Assembly: GCF_019352175.1 (NCBI RefSeq)
Contig: NZ_JACBYI010000002.1
Location: 124,001 to 188,000, forward strand
DNA: 64,000 nt
Source: Paenibacillus sp. S150
GTDB lineage: Bacteria; Bacillota; Bacilli; Paenibacillales; Paenibacillaceae
Reading direction: 5' to 3'
Within the stretch, counting starts at the first letter, position 1. The number at the start of each line of letters is the position of its first letter. Position numbers and translations under genes: made by a program. Shown piece by piece: positions 32,991 through 41,889 of this stretch. The notes beneath the pieces are model-generated. The model was given only the letters and a program-made list of their open reading frames with translations. It had not been told where the DNA came from and made no database searches.

Positions 32991-33974
32991 ATGACTATCC
33001 AGGTGTCCGGGTTAACCAAAAAGTTCAAGGTGAAAATAAGAAGCAAAGGATTTATGAGACGGGTTCGATCCCTGCTCAGCCCGGAGTATCAGTGGGTAAA
33101 TGCCGTGGACGATATAGATTTTGAGATCGATGACGGGGATATCGTCGGGTTCATTGGAAGGAATGGTGCCGGGAAGTCTACAACCATCAAAATGCTGTCC
33201 GGTATTTTGTATCCAACCTCCGGGAAGGCATGGGTGCAGGATATAGAGCCTTACAAGAACAAGAAGAGCAATGCTAAGAATATCGGTGTTGTTTTCGGCC
33301 AGCGCACACAGCTGTGGTGGGATATCCCGGTTATCGACACCTTTATCCTGTTCCAAAAGCTCTATAAAATCAGTGATGCTGATTTCAAGAAGAGGATGGA
33401 TCTCTTTTGTCAAATTTTCAGTATGGACTCTTATATACATAAACCAGTTAGACAACTCAGTCTGGGTCAACGGATGTGTGCGGATTTATGCGCGGCTATG
33501 CTGCATAACCCGAAGGTTATTTTTCTGGATGAGCCTACCATTGGCTTGGATATTATCAACAAAGAGAACATGCGGAACTTCGTGAAATATATTAACAAAG
33601 AATTCAATACAACGTTTATCATCACCTCTCATGATCTGGTGGATATCGAGGACTTGTGCAATAAGGTCATGATTATTGAGAAGGGCAAACTGATTTATCA
33701 AGGCAATCTTGAGAAATTGAAGAAGGACTATAGTACTCAGGCAACCATCCTGTTTACCTGCCGCAATCTGTCCCCCGGCGGCATAGAAGCCGGTTTGCTG
33801 GGCGATACGGTGCAAATCAGCTGCACAAATGAACTCCTGACCGTGATCTATAATCCGCAGCTTCACCAGAAGGTCACGATTATCAGCGAGATCCTGAGCC
33901 ATTTCGATGTGGTGGATATCTTGATTAAGGAAACCAGTCTGGAGGATATCATTAAGCAAATATATGTCACATAG
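32991..33974 (+). CDS. ABC exporter ATP-binding protein
   Basis: A 327-aa nucleotide-binding protein of the type paired with ABC-2 permeases (daunorubicin-resistance/NatA-like group). Walker A GRNGAGKST lies at about residues 55-63, the signature is the variant LSLGQRM, Walker B is VIFLDEPTIGLD, and the switch His is in ITSHDLVDIEDL. The FKVKIRSKGFMRRVRSLLSP N-terminus is typical for the subgroup with a helical insertion before Walker A. With 33999 and 34807 it should form an exporter for the cluster product, giving self-protection. GAAGGTGA precedes the ATG. Confidence 0.92.
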   Translation: MTIQVSGLTKKFKVKIRSKGFMRRVRSLLSPEYQWVNAVDDIDFEIDDGDIVGFIGRNGAGKSTTIKMLSGILYPTSGKAWVQDIEPYKNKKSNAKNIGVVFGQRTQLWWDIPVIDTFILFQKLYKISDADFKKRMDLFCQIFSMDSYIHKPVRQLSLGQRMCADLCAAMLHNPKVIFLDEPTIGLDIINKENMRNFVKYINKEFNTTFIITSHDLVDIEDLCNKVMIIEKGKLIYQGNLEKLKKDYSTQATILFTCRNLSPGGIEAGLLGDTVQISCTNELLTVIYNPQLHQKVTIISEILSHFDVVDILIKETSLEDIIKQIYVT

Positions 33975-33998
33975 CTTCAGATTTTGGAGGATACGGCG

Positions 33999-34805
33999 AT
34001 GGCCTTTTACTTTTCGTTTTTTGTGAACACTTTCAAAGTGACCTTCTCTTATCGGAGCAACAGTATTTTGAAAATGATCAACCGGCTCATTTTCATGATT
34101 GTTCAGATTGAGATATGGAAGATTGTATACGGCTATGACTTTGCCAAAAAGATCTCTACCGATTATGGTTTGATCACATTGAACGATATGATTGCCTACA
34201 CGGTAGTCAGCCATTTCATATTTATTGTGGTTCAGACGACCTCCCTGAAATCGGTGAACGACAAAATCAACAGCGGCGATATCGCTCTTTATCTAATCAG
34301 GCCTTACAGCTTTTTGACGTATACCTTTACCGAGACGGTTGCCGCTTCACTTGTTTCCTGTGTAATTCAGGGATTCCCGCTGTTGTTGTTCGGCATATTG
34401 TTTTTTCACCTGAGGGTGGATTCACTGGTAACACTCGTGTTTTTTCTCATGGCTTTGCTGGATGGGTTTGTTATCTTTTTTCTACTCAGTTTTCTCTGCA
34501 GTATTATTGCGTTCTGGGTAGTGCAAACCGGCCCCATTGATACGATCTTGAGCGGAATTATCAAAATTTTCTCGGGAGCATGGATTCCCCTCTGGTTCTT
34601 CTCGCCTTTTTTTCTAAAGCTTTCAGATGCGCTGCCCTTCAAAACGATTTATTTTGCTCCCTTATCGATATTTACCCGCAAGATGAGCAGTCTGGGAATA
34701 AGGGAGACCTTTATAACCCAGTGGGTTTGGATGGTGGTCTTGTTCATTCTGGTAAGGGCTGTTTGGTTCTTCGGCCAGAAGAAGCTGGTTGTGCAAGGAG
34801 GATAA
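33999..34805 (+). CDS. ABC-2 family transporter permease
   Basis: A 268-aa membrane protein with about six hydrophobic segments. The short N-terminal cytoplasmic helix (FVNTFKVTFSYRSNSILKM), the KSVNDKINSGDIALYLIRPYS amphipathic loop, where a G-D-I-x-x-x-L-x-R-P pattern is characteristic, and the final FGQKKLVVQGG match the ABC_membrane (PF06182-like) permeases of peptide or antibiotic exporters. The ATG at 33999 has TTGGAGG eight bases upstream; the TTG at 33984 is part of that ribosome site. It pairs with the permease at 34807. Confidence 0.88.
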   Translation: MAFYFSFFVNTFKVTFSYRSNSILKMINRLIFMIVQIEIWKIVYGYDFAKKISTDYGLITLNDMIAYTVVSHFIFIVVQTTSLKSVNDKINSGDIALYLIRPYSFLTYTFTETVAASLVSCVIQGFPLLLFGILFFHLRVDSLVTLVFFLMALLDGFVIFFLLSFLCSIIAFWVVQTGPIDTILSGIIKIFSGAWIPLWFFSPFFLKLSDALPFKTIYFAPLSIFTRKMSSLGIRETFITQWVWMVVLFILVRAVWFFGQKKLVVQGG

Positions 34806-34806
34806 C

Positions 34807-35619
34807 ATGAGTGAGCTTAAGCTGTATCTGCTTTTTATCAAAATTTATATGAAATCCAAGCTGGAGTACAAATTTGCCGTAGCCGTTGAAATTATAGCCA
34901 ATATCATTAACATTGGGGGCTTTTATGTTTTTCTGACGGTCATTTTTTCTCAGGTCACCAATGTAAAGGGCTGGGGCTATTATGACATTCTATTTCTCGT
35001 AAGCTTGAATTGGCTGTGCAATGCCATCAGCGGTTTTTTCTTTTGGGCTCCCAGTGTGCGGCTTGGGGAAATGATTCGTACCGGCACATTTGATACATTG
35101 CTGGTGAGGCCGATTCATCCGCTGAAATTTTTTATTTATCGCCAGTTTCAATATACCTTTATAGGCAGGCTGCTCATCGCCGTATTTTTTTTGGGCTACA
35201 GTCTCGCTCATTTGAATCTGGAGTGGAATGTTCTGAAGATCCTGTTCTTCATACTGGTTATCATCAGCGGAGCTCTTATTCATGGGGCTTTGCTCATCAT
35301 TATCAGCACTACCGGGTTCTGGGTGATCAACAATGAGGATATTGTAAATTTTATTGCATCGTATGACGGCATCCGAACGTTGATCGATTTTCCGCTCGCG
35401 GCGTTTACCCCGTTTATTCAGGTCGTCTTTACATATGTGCTGCCTTTTGCTTTTGTGAACTACTATCCGTCCGTCTATTTTTTGAACAAGCAAGAGGGAG
35501 GGTTTCTGCTGGGACCGTATTTACAATTCGGCAGCCCTGTCGCTGCTGTACTGCTGTGTGGAATGGCCATTCTGCTCTGGAATTTCGGACTTACCAAATA
35601 CAACAGTGCGGGTGCATAA
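34807..35619 (+). CDS. ABC-2 family transporter permease (second subunit)
   Basis: A 270-aa paralogue-like partner of 33999, with about six membrane segments and the same RTGTFDTLLVRPIHPLKFF amphipathic loop (G-x-F/I-D...L-x-R-P). It ends in WNFGLTKYNSAGA. The start is an ATG five bases after AGGAGG and one base beyond the stop of 33999, so the two permeases are translated together and probably form a heterodimer. Together with the ATPase at 32991 it makes a complete exporter. Confidence 0.88.
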   Translation: MSELKLYLLFIKIYMKSKLEYKFAVAVEIIANIINIGGFYVFLTVIFSQVTNVKGWGYYDILFLVSLNWLCNAISGFFFWAPSVRLGEMIRTGTFDTLLVRPIHPLKFFIYRQFQYTFIGRLLIAVFFLGYSLAHLNLEWNVLKILFFILVIISGALIHGALLIIISTTGFWVINNEDIVNFIASYDGIRTLIDFPLAAFTPFIQVVFTYVLPFAFVNYYPSVYFLNKQEGGFLLGPYLQFGSPVAAVLLCGMAILLWNFGLTKYNSAGA

Positions 35620-35669
35620 CCCGTAACGGGAGCGGATCGCTTACGAATAAACTTAGGGAGATGGAGCAT

Positions 35670-37061
35670 GTGAACGAAACCAAGCGTGTAACTTTTTCTA
35701 ACCGTGTGACCGACGTCTGGGATTATCCGAAGCTGAGCACCTACAACAATCAGGTGGAAAAGGACCCTCATTATTTCGGCTTGTTGTCTGAAGCGAATCA
35801 ATCATTTACCCGTGATATGAGGCTGTATATCCATGTGCCATTTTGCAAATCCTTTTGCTCATTTTGTCAATTCTATAAGGAGCCTTGCAATAATGACGCA
35901 ATAATGCGCCAGTATGTGGAGTCTGTGGAAAAGGAGCTGGGGCTGTATGCGGATACCCGCTATGTATCGGAGGCTTACGTAAGTTCCATTTATTTTGGCG
36001 GAGGAGATCCGTCCTGTCTGAAATATGAATATTTCGAGCGGATCATGTCGGCCGTCAAGCATAACTTGCGAGTAGCAGAAGATGTATCAATTACGGTCGA
36101 GGGCAATATCTCTTCATTGCTCGATAAGAACAGGCTGGAACTGTATATAGAGCATAAGGTGTCCAGGATCAGCTTCGGCGTCCAGACCTTTGACGAGAAT
36201 ATACGTAAAAAACTGCTGTTGAAGCCGTCTCTAAAGGACATACATCATTTGGTTGAATTGTTCGACGAGATGCATTTTGCTAATTATACCTTTGACCTGA
36301 TGTATAATTTGCCTGATCAGACCATGGACAGCTTAGCAGCCGATTTGGAGCAGGCGGTGTCGCTGAATCCTCATTACCTTGATTTTTTCAATCTGAACAT
36401 CTATCCGAACACCCGGTTCTATAAGACCGTCTACGAAAAAAAGGTCTTCCAGCTCAAGCCCAGCAAAACCAATGAATACAACATGGTGAAGTATATCCGT
36501 GATTACATGAAAAGTGTCAGCTATAACCATGCCTGCTCCGTGACATATTCCAAAACCGAGCAGGAAGCCCATTTCGGGTTGAAGCGATTCCTGCAGGGCT
36601 CCGATATGCTGGGGATTGGTGCTTCTGCGCGGAGTTTTCTGTACAACAAGCCTTACCGGAATGTCTGCTCCGTAGATCAATACATCGGGATTCTCGGGGA
36701 GAACAGCCTTCCTGTAGAGACAGGCCTCAGTTTGCAGGAAGAGGAGATTGCCACCAGAAGATTTGTCCTATTCCCGACACTGCTCAAGATCAAGCTGGAA
36801 GACATTCCGGATCGCAGCGCTTTTCACGACAAAATTGAAATCTTAACCGCTTCAGGCTATCTGGAGAAAGCCGGAGAATATGTACAGTTGACGGATGAGG
36901 GGAAAAACTGGGTAGGCAACATCCAGAAATTTCTGTATGAGGATAAATGGAGACAAGCTGAGTTCTCCACTTTTCTGGCCTCTGTCAAGGCGGGCAAGAG
37001 CGCATATAATCAGGATTTCATGGGGGTAAGCAAACGGGCGGATCAGCTGGGGGAAGGGTGA
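35670..37061 (+). CDS. HemW-like radical SAM enzyme
   Basis: A 463-aa radical SAM protein with the cluster-binding CKSFCSFC (C59, C63, C66) preceded by RLYIHVPFCK, the typical coproporphyrinogen-oxidase/HemW-like context. SAM-contacting GGGDPSCL follows, and the HemW C-terminal winged-helix domain is recognisable (EEEIATRRFVLFPTLLKIKL, then a YLEKAGEYVQLTDEGKNW end). HemW-like enzymes in biosynthetic clusters are often class C methyltransferases or cyclopropanases using two SAM molecules; others remain of unknown chemistry. The GTG at 35670 has GGGAG nine bases upstream; the ATG at 35661 is in frame but too close. Not an essential haem gene in this context. Confidence 0.85.
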   Translation: MNETKRVTFSNRVTDVWDYPKLSTYNNQVEKDPHYFGLLSEANQSFTRDMRLYIHVPFCKSFCSFCQFYKEPCNNDAIMRQYVESVEKELGLYADTRYVSEAYVSSIYFGGGDPSCLKYEYFERIMSAVKHNLRVAEDVSITVEGNISSLLDKNRLELYIEHKVSRISFGVQTFDENIRKKLLLKPSLKDIHHLVELFDEMHFANYTFDLMYNLPDQTMDSLAADLEQAVSLNPHYLDFFNLNIYPNTRFYKTVYEKKVFQLKPSKTNEYNMVKYIRDYMKSVSYNHACSVTYSKTEQEAHFGLKRFLQGSDMLGIGASARSFLYNKPYRNVCSVDQYIGILGENSLPVETGLSLQEEEIATRRFVLFPTLLKIKLEDIPDRSAFHDKIEILTASGYLEKAGEYVQLTDEGKNWVGNIQKFLYEDKWRQAEFSTFLASVKAGKSAYNQDFMGVSKRADQLGEG

Positions 37062-37068
37062 TTTCGCT

Positions 37069-38697
37069 ATGAGTATGCCGCTGGAATGCGTGGTTATCGG
37101 CAACACCGAATTTAGTGTACAGGAACGCCTGCTCACATCTGATCCCATATCTCAAACCTGCTGCAGGCGGCAATATATCAGGTATCGCGGGCATTCCTTT
37201 TTTTATAATGAATGGTTCTCCTATCTCAAAGCGTCGCCCTTAGAGGAACATCTGAGCGGGTACAGCCCGGGGGATTTGACCATTAATGAAATCCCGTTTT
37301 ATCCTGTTATCTTTTTGAGCAATTATTTATCGCAAAAAGGTCTGCGTACAGAGTGCGTCAATCATTTTGACAGTGGAAAAGAGCGGATTTCCAGACTGCT
37401 GGAGCAGGAGCCCAAGGTTATTGTCATCAGCATTGGAGCATCCTCCAATTCTCTCCCTCTTCTCAAAATCGTGAAATTTGTCCGCAGTCTGCAGCCGGAT
37501 GTGAAAATCGTGGTAAGCGGCCAATATATCTATAACAAATGGGCAACGTCGGACTCGGAGGAATGGTATCAATCGATGCGTGTAATCGGTTCTGATTATT
37601 ATGTCATCAACATCCCGGGCGAACGGGCAATCCATGAACTGGTCCGGGGACTTATAGACGGAACACCTGTAACAGGTCTCAAAAACATCTTTATCATGGA
37701 TGGTGGGACCCCGCTGTTCAACGGCTTGGAGAGTATGGATTCGGAACTGGATTCTTATTGTATCGACTGGGATGCGATGGGAGGACAGATCTTGGGCTCA
37801 GTGGTCGCTATGAATACCAGTAAAGGCTGCCCGTACCGCTGTTCCTTTTGTAATTTTCCCATTAAAAATAAAGTTTTTCAGATGTCCTCTGTCGAAACGA
37901 TTGAGCGACAATTAAGGCAGCTTGCGAAAATGGGTGTACAATTTATCATTTTTAATGATGACACATTTAATGTCCCGAACAAACGCTTTAAGGATCTGTG
38001 CAAAATGATGATTGAGAACCGGTTCAACTTCCAGTGGTTCTGTTACTTCAGGCTGAAGGAAACGGATGAAGAAACGATTATTTTGATGAAAGAGAGCGGC
38101 TGCAGGGGCGTGTTCCTGGGAATTGAGTCGGCAGATGACGGTATTCTGGAAAATATGAACAAGTTGGCAAGAAGGAAAGACTATGAGCGGGGACTGGACT
38201 TATTGAACAAGCACGGGATTATGAGCTTTGCTTTTTTTCTGGTGGGCTTCCCGGGGGAGACGGAAGAGACGGTACGCAGTACGGTGGAATTTATCGAAAC
38301 AGCCGGAATTACTTTCTATACCGCTAATTTGTGGTACGCCGATTCCAGTACGCCGATATACAAAGACAAGACACGATATGGATTGACTGGAAAAGACTTT
38401 AACTGGAGCCATCTGACGATGGACAGCCGGCAAGCCTCGGTATGGACAGATCATTTGTTTTTGAATGTGAAAAAGGCCATATGGATACCCAATGAGAATT
38501 TCGGGTTTCAAGGGGTCCCCTATTTGATGAGCAAGGGTTATTCTATCGAGCAGATTACAGCATTGCTGCGGGATGCGGCTGTTCTGGTGAGCGGGAATCT
38601 GGTGAGCGGTGATGCCAATCCGGAAGCTGTGATTGAGGAAATGCGGCAAGTGCTGGGTGCGGTCACCCCTGTGGTGCAAGAGGAGATAAATTCATGA
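37069..38697 (+). CDS. B12-binding-domain radical SAM enzyme
   Basis: A 542-aa protein. Residues about 60-200 form an N-terminal Rossmann domain like the cobalamin-binding domain (VIVISIGASSNSLPLLKIVK and KIVVSGQYIY), but without the DxHxxG His ligand, as is usual for class B radical SAM methylases. The radical SAM core has CPYRCSFC (C254, C258, C261) and FNDDTFNVPN, with ESADDGILENMNK typical of the Elp3/MiaB-fold group. It may methylate an unactivated carbon or catalyse another cobalamin-assisted step. Seven bases separate it from the HemW-like gene, and its stop overlaps the start of the PLP enzyme gene (ATGA), so the three are coupled. Confidence 0.85.
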   Translation: MSMPLECVVIGNTEFSVQERLLTSDPISQTCCRRQYIRYRGHSFFYNEWFSYLKASPLEEHLSGYSPGDLTINEIPFYPVIFLSNYLSQKGLRTECVNHFDSGKERISRLLEQEPKVIVISIGASSNSLPLLKIVKFVRSLQPDVKIVVSGQYIYNKWATSDSEEWYQSMRVIGSDYYVINIPGERAIHELVRGLIDGTPVTGLKNIFIMDGGTPLFNGLESMDSELDSYCIDWDAMGGQILGSVVAMNTSKGCPYRCSFCNFPIKNKVFQMSSVETIERQLRQLAKMGVQFIIFNDDTFNVPNKRFKDLCKMMIENRFNFQWFCYFRLKETDEETIILMKESGCRGVFLGIESADDGILENMNKLARRKDYERGLDLLNKHGIMSFAFFLVGFPGETEETVRSTVEFIETAGITFYTANLWYADSSTPIYKDKTRYGLTGKDFNWSHLTMDSRQASVWTDHLFLNVKKAIWIPNENFGFQGVPYLMSKGYSIEQITALLRDAAVLVSGNLVSGDANPEAVIEEMRQVLGAVTPVVQEEINS

Positions 38698-39611
38698 AGG
38701 TATACAACAATATTACGGAACTGATCGGCAATACGCCCATCGTGAGGCTTCAGAAGCTGGCACCGGAGATAACGGGGCGGATCTTTATGAAGCTGGAATT
38801 TCTTAACCCGGGAGGCAGCAGCAAGGACAGGGCTGCGCTTCAGATGATTCGCCATGCGGAGCAGTCAGGGCAACTGTTCCAGAATACGCTGATTATTGAA
38901 GCGACGAGCGGGAACCTGGGAATCTCGCTGGCTACCATCTGTGCGGCTCGCGGGTATCCGCTTAAGCTGGTTATTCCGGACACGATGAGCACAGAGAAAA
39001 TCAAGCATATCAAGGCCTTGGGGGCCGAGGTTGTGCTGACTCCAGGCGTGTTTGGAATGACCAAGGCTTTTCAGGAGGCAGAACGCTTACATCGGGAGAA
39101 TCCAGGCTCTTTTTTACCCAATCAGATTGCCAATCCGCAGAACCCTGCTGTTCACCGTGAGATCACGGCGATGGAAATATGGAATGATATGGAGGGACAG
39201 GTTGATATTCTGGTCGCAGGTGTGGGCAGCGGGGGCACGATAAGCGGAATCGCAGAGAAATTAAAGCAGCTGAATCCAAACATCATTATCGCTTGTGTGG
39301 AACCGGCCGGCTCGCCGGTCTTATCCGGTGGAAAGCCCGGCCCCCATAAATTGCAGGGGATCGGCCCAGGCTTTATCCCAATTAACACGCATACGGAACG
39401 CTTTGACCGTATCATGACTGTCAAAGACGAGGCAGCGATAGACATTACCCGGCGGCTGGCGAGGGAGGAAGGCTTGTTCGCAGGTATTTCTACCGGCGCT
39501 GCGGTCTCTGCTGCTAGGGAACTTGCGGAAGAATATCCGGGACGCAATATATTGGTCATTGCACCGGATGCGGGCGAACGGTATCTGAGTACAGAGTTGT
39601 TCAGTGAGTAA
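38694..39611 (+). CDS. Cysteine-synthase-like PLP enzyme
   Basis: A 305-aa fold-type II PLP enzyme. The PLP Lys is K44 in NPGGSSKDRAAL. The phosphate-binding loop is GVGSGGTISG and the substrate loop reads ATSGNLGISLA, where the usual TSGNTG has Leu for Thr. GISTGAAVSAA closes the domain. CysK catalyses beta-replacement of O-acetylserine with sulfide. Cluster-bound relatives (SbnA-like, for example) use other nucleophiles to make unusual beta-substituted amino acids, and the altered loop makes a specialised role more likely here (inference). The gene overlaps the upstream radical SAM gene. Confidence 0.82.
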   Translation: MKVYNNITELIGNTPIVRLQKLAPEITGRIFMKLEFLNPGGSSKDRAALQMIRHAEQSGQLFQNTLIIEATSGNLGISLATICAARGYPLKLVIPDTMSTEKIKHIKALGAEVVLTPGVFGMTKAFQEAERLHRENPGSFLPNQIANPQNPAVHREITAMEIWNDMEGQVDILVAGVGSGGTISGIAEKLKQLNPNIIIACVEPAGSPVLSGGKPGPHKLQGIGPGFIPINTHTERFDRIMTVKDEAAIDITRRLAREEGLFAGISTGAAVSAARELAEEYPGRNILVIAPDAGERYLSTELFSE

Positions 39612-39674
39612 GTCAGGGAAGTCCGAATAAAAGTGGCAGTACCCAATGATCAAACGATGAGGGAGAGATGATTC

Positions 39675-39917
39675 ATGGATATTACCCAAACAATAACTGA
39701 CTATTTGAAAAATGAGCTTGCCGCTAGTGCTGAGCAGGTATGGAATGAGCATACCAACCTGCTCGCCAGCGGCATACTGGACTCGCTCACGATTGTAAGA
39801 TTAATCGTATTTCTTGAAGAACAATTTCAAATCAGCCTAGACCACTATTTGGAGCTTAAACATTTCGAATCGATTTCCGCTATTGCGGCTGTGATTGACC
39901 GGGAGCTTGTCAAATAG
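39675..39917 (+). CDS. Acyl carrier protein
   Basis: An 80-aa carrier protein. S37 in GILDSLT is the phosphopantetheine attachment site, followed by the helix VRLIVFLEEQFQISL typical of ACP/PCP folds. The sequence is that of a discrete carrier rather than a fatty-acid ACP, which would have DSLD/E with an acidic helix II. In this cluster it should carry the amino acid loaded by the SerRS-like ligase at 42900 and present it to the flavoenzyme at 39957. AGGGAGAG precedes the ATG. Confidence 0.9.
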   Translation: MDITQTITDYLKNELAASAEQVWNEHTNLLASGILDSLTIVRLIVFLEEQFQISLDHYLELKHFESISAIAAVIDRELVK

Positions 39918-39956
39918 AAGAACTGTAATTCACAGCAGATGGAAAGGAAGACTGTT

Positions 39957-41099
39957 ATGAATCAGAGCCTGGTTGCCGAGCATAAGCGGTTATGCCAACA
40001 AATAGAAGAGTTTGCCCAAAGGGAGCTGAACGGTGGTGAAACGGCATTTTGCCGCCTGAAATGGGAGAAATGCGCCAACTTCGGTCTGTTGGCGATGTGT
40101 ATTCCTGAAAAGGATGGGGGAATGTCCGAGTCAGCCATGGACTCGTTGATTACACACTATGCGCTTGGTTACGGTTGTATGGATAACGGGTTTACGTTCG
40201 CCGTCAATAATCATTTAATCATAGCGGAAGGGATATTCCCCAGAGCAGCCAATGCGGGGCAATGTGAAGATTATTCCCAAGGCTTCATAGACGGTTCATT
40301 AATTGCTTCTTACGCCATCACTGAGCCGGATCATGGCAGTGACTCTGCCGGTGTGACGATGCAGGCGCGGCTTGTCGGTAATCATTATGTGCTTGACGGC
40401 AGCAAGCTGTACATCTCCAATGCATCGATTGCGGATATCTTTGTTGTTGTGGCGAGAACAAGTGACGGTCCAAGCCGCTTGAACTCACTGTCCGCCTTTA
40501 TTGTCCATAAGGATGACATTGGCGTGGAAGTGGGCAAGGAGATCAAGAAAATGGGCCTTATGGGCTGTCCGATGGGGGAACTGGTCCTTCGGGGCTGTAT
40601 TCTGCCTAAGGAGCGGTTGTTGGGATCTGAAGGCGGCGGGATAATGATCGCCAATCTGGCTATGGAATGGGAACGCACATTCGTATTTGCAAGCCACCTG
40701 GGAACGATGCAGAAAATCATGGAGAATTGCATCACATATGTCAACTCCCGCAGGCAGTTCAATAAAACGATAGGCTCCTACCAATTAGTTTCAAGTAAAA
40801 TCGTGCAGATGGGCATTTCTATTGAATTCGGCATGCTGCTGATGTCTAAAATTGGGGAATTACGGGACGCAGGCAAAAACACTTTTCGTGAGTCTGCAAT
40901 GTTTAAATATCACATTGGCGAAGCATATGCCAAGACCAGTCTGGATGCGCTGCAGATTTTTGGAGCTTATGGCTACAGTGATGAAAGTGGAGTGGAAAGG
41001 CAGGTGCGTGATGCCTTGGCTGCTAGAATCTACTCCGGTACTTCGGAGATTCAACAGGATATCCTGGCAAAGCTCATGGGTATCCGTACGGATTCGTGA
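39957..41099 (+). CDS. Acyl-CoA-dehydrogenase-like flavoenzyme
   Basis: A 380-aa FAD enzyme of the ACAD superfamily. SYAITEPDHGSDSAG is the FAD/substrate signature, RRQFNKTIGSYQ the second family motif, and GYSDESGVERQVRDA holds the catalytic base E343, with IYSGTSEIQ after it. All essential positions seem kept, so it should dehydrogenate an acyl thioester. Relatives in secondary metabolism act on aminoacyl-carrier proteins (prolyl-PCP to pyrrolyl-PCP in the PltE/RedW type, known). With an ACP, an aminoacyl ligase and an ETF pair alongside, an aminoacyl-ACP is the natural substrate (inference). ATG 39957 follows AAGGA. Confidence 0.88.
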   Translation: MNQSLVAEHKRLCQQIEEFAQRELNGGETAFCRLKWEKCANFGLLAMCIPEKDGGMSESAMDSLITHYALGYGCMDNGFTFAVNNHLIIAEGIFPRAANAGQCEDYSQGFIDGSLIASYAITEPDHGSDSAGVTMQARLVGNHYVLDGSKLYISNASIADIFVVVARTSDGPSRLNSLSAFIVHKDDIGVEVGKEIKKMGLMGCPMGELVLRGCILPKERLLGSEGGGIMIANLAMEWERTFVFASHLGTMQKIMENCITYVNSRRQFNKTIGSYQLVSSKIVQMGISIEFGMLLMSKIGELRDAGKNTFRESAMFKYHIGEAYAKTSLDALQIFGAYGYSDESGVERQVRDALAARIYSGTSEIQQDILAKLMGIRTDS

Positions 41100-41116
41100 G
41101 AGGAGCTGTCACTACT

Positions 41117-41875
41117 ATGAGAATGGTATCCCTGGTTCGTTTATCTACTGACCGGGTGCATGGAGAAGATGACAATTCCCCGAAGTCAAGGCAGGAATAT
41201 AGCCTTTATCCCGTCAAGCTGGGAAAGCAAATGAAAAGCTCCCATCAGATCAAGTTTGATTGTTTCTCAATGGCTCCCCGCAAGCAGGCTGACTATCTGA
41301 GCGCATGCTATGAATATGGAGCGGATAACGTGTATCTACTGAATGATCAATGTTTTGCAGGCTCAGATACCTATGCCAGCTCGCTCATCCTGGCCAAAGC
41401 CATACAAACTCATGCTAGTCCCGCTCAGCTTATTGTGTGCTCTATGCAATCCGCTCAGGGAGAAACAGGTCATATGGCAAGCGCACTGGCAGTAAGACTT
41501 CAACTTCCTGCTGTGATCGGAGTAGTAGAAATTTGTGAGGTTGACGAGAAGCATATGGTCTGCATACAAAACCATGAATATTATGAAGAGAAGGTCAGTG
41601 TTCGCTTCCCGGCGGTGATCTCGCTTCACCGGGACTTTGTCTTCCATGAGCAGTGGAGTGAGATTACATTGTTTGACAGGAGAAATGCCAGGAAGAAGGT
41701 GATCCGGCAACTTAATCATGAGGATATCGGACTGCCTGCGGAAGCTTGCGGAATAAAGGGCTCTAAGACAAGAATGGTTGCCGGAAAAAATATGGCCATG
41801 AACAAAAATCATGAGACTTATGCCGGTTCCACTCTGGAGCAGTGCCGGAAGCTGCTGAACCTTATGGAATTGTAA
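41117..41875 (+). CDS. Electron transfer flavoprotein beta-like subunit
   Basis: A 252-aa EtfB/FixA-like protein. SMAPRKQADYLSACYEYGAD and LLNDQCFAGSDTYASSLILAKAI correspond to the conserved MGPPQA...GAD...LSDRAFAGSDT core that binds AMP. The C-terminus has the LNHEDIGLPAEACGIKGSKTRMV segment usual before the docking tail. The N-terminal 45 residues are more divergent than in housekeeping EtfB. It should accept electrons from the dehydrogenase at 39957 together with the alpha subunit at 41890. The ATG at 41117 is chosen for protein similarity; AGGAG lies 12 bases upstream and a GTG at 41096 is also in frame. Confidence 0.82.
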   Translation: MRMVSLVRLSTDRVHGEDDNSPKSRQEYSLYPVKLGKQMKSSHQIKFDCFSMAPRKQADYLSACYEYGADNVYLLNDQCFAGSDTYASSLILAKAIQTHASPAQLIVCSMQSAQGETGHMASALAVRLQLPAVIGVVEICEVDEKHMVCIQNHEYYEEKVSVRFPAVISLHRDFVFHEQWSEITLFDRRNARKKVIRQLNHEDIGLPAEACGIKGSKTRMVAGKNMAMNKNHETYAGSTLEQCRKLLNLMEL

Positions 41876-41889
41876 GAGGAGGGGAGAAA

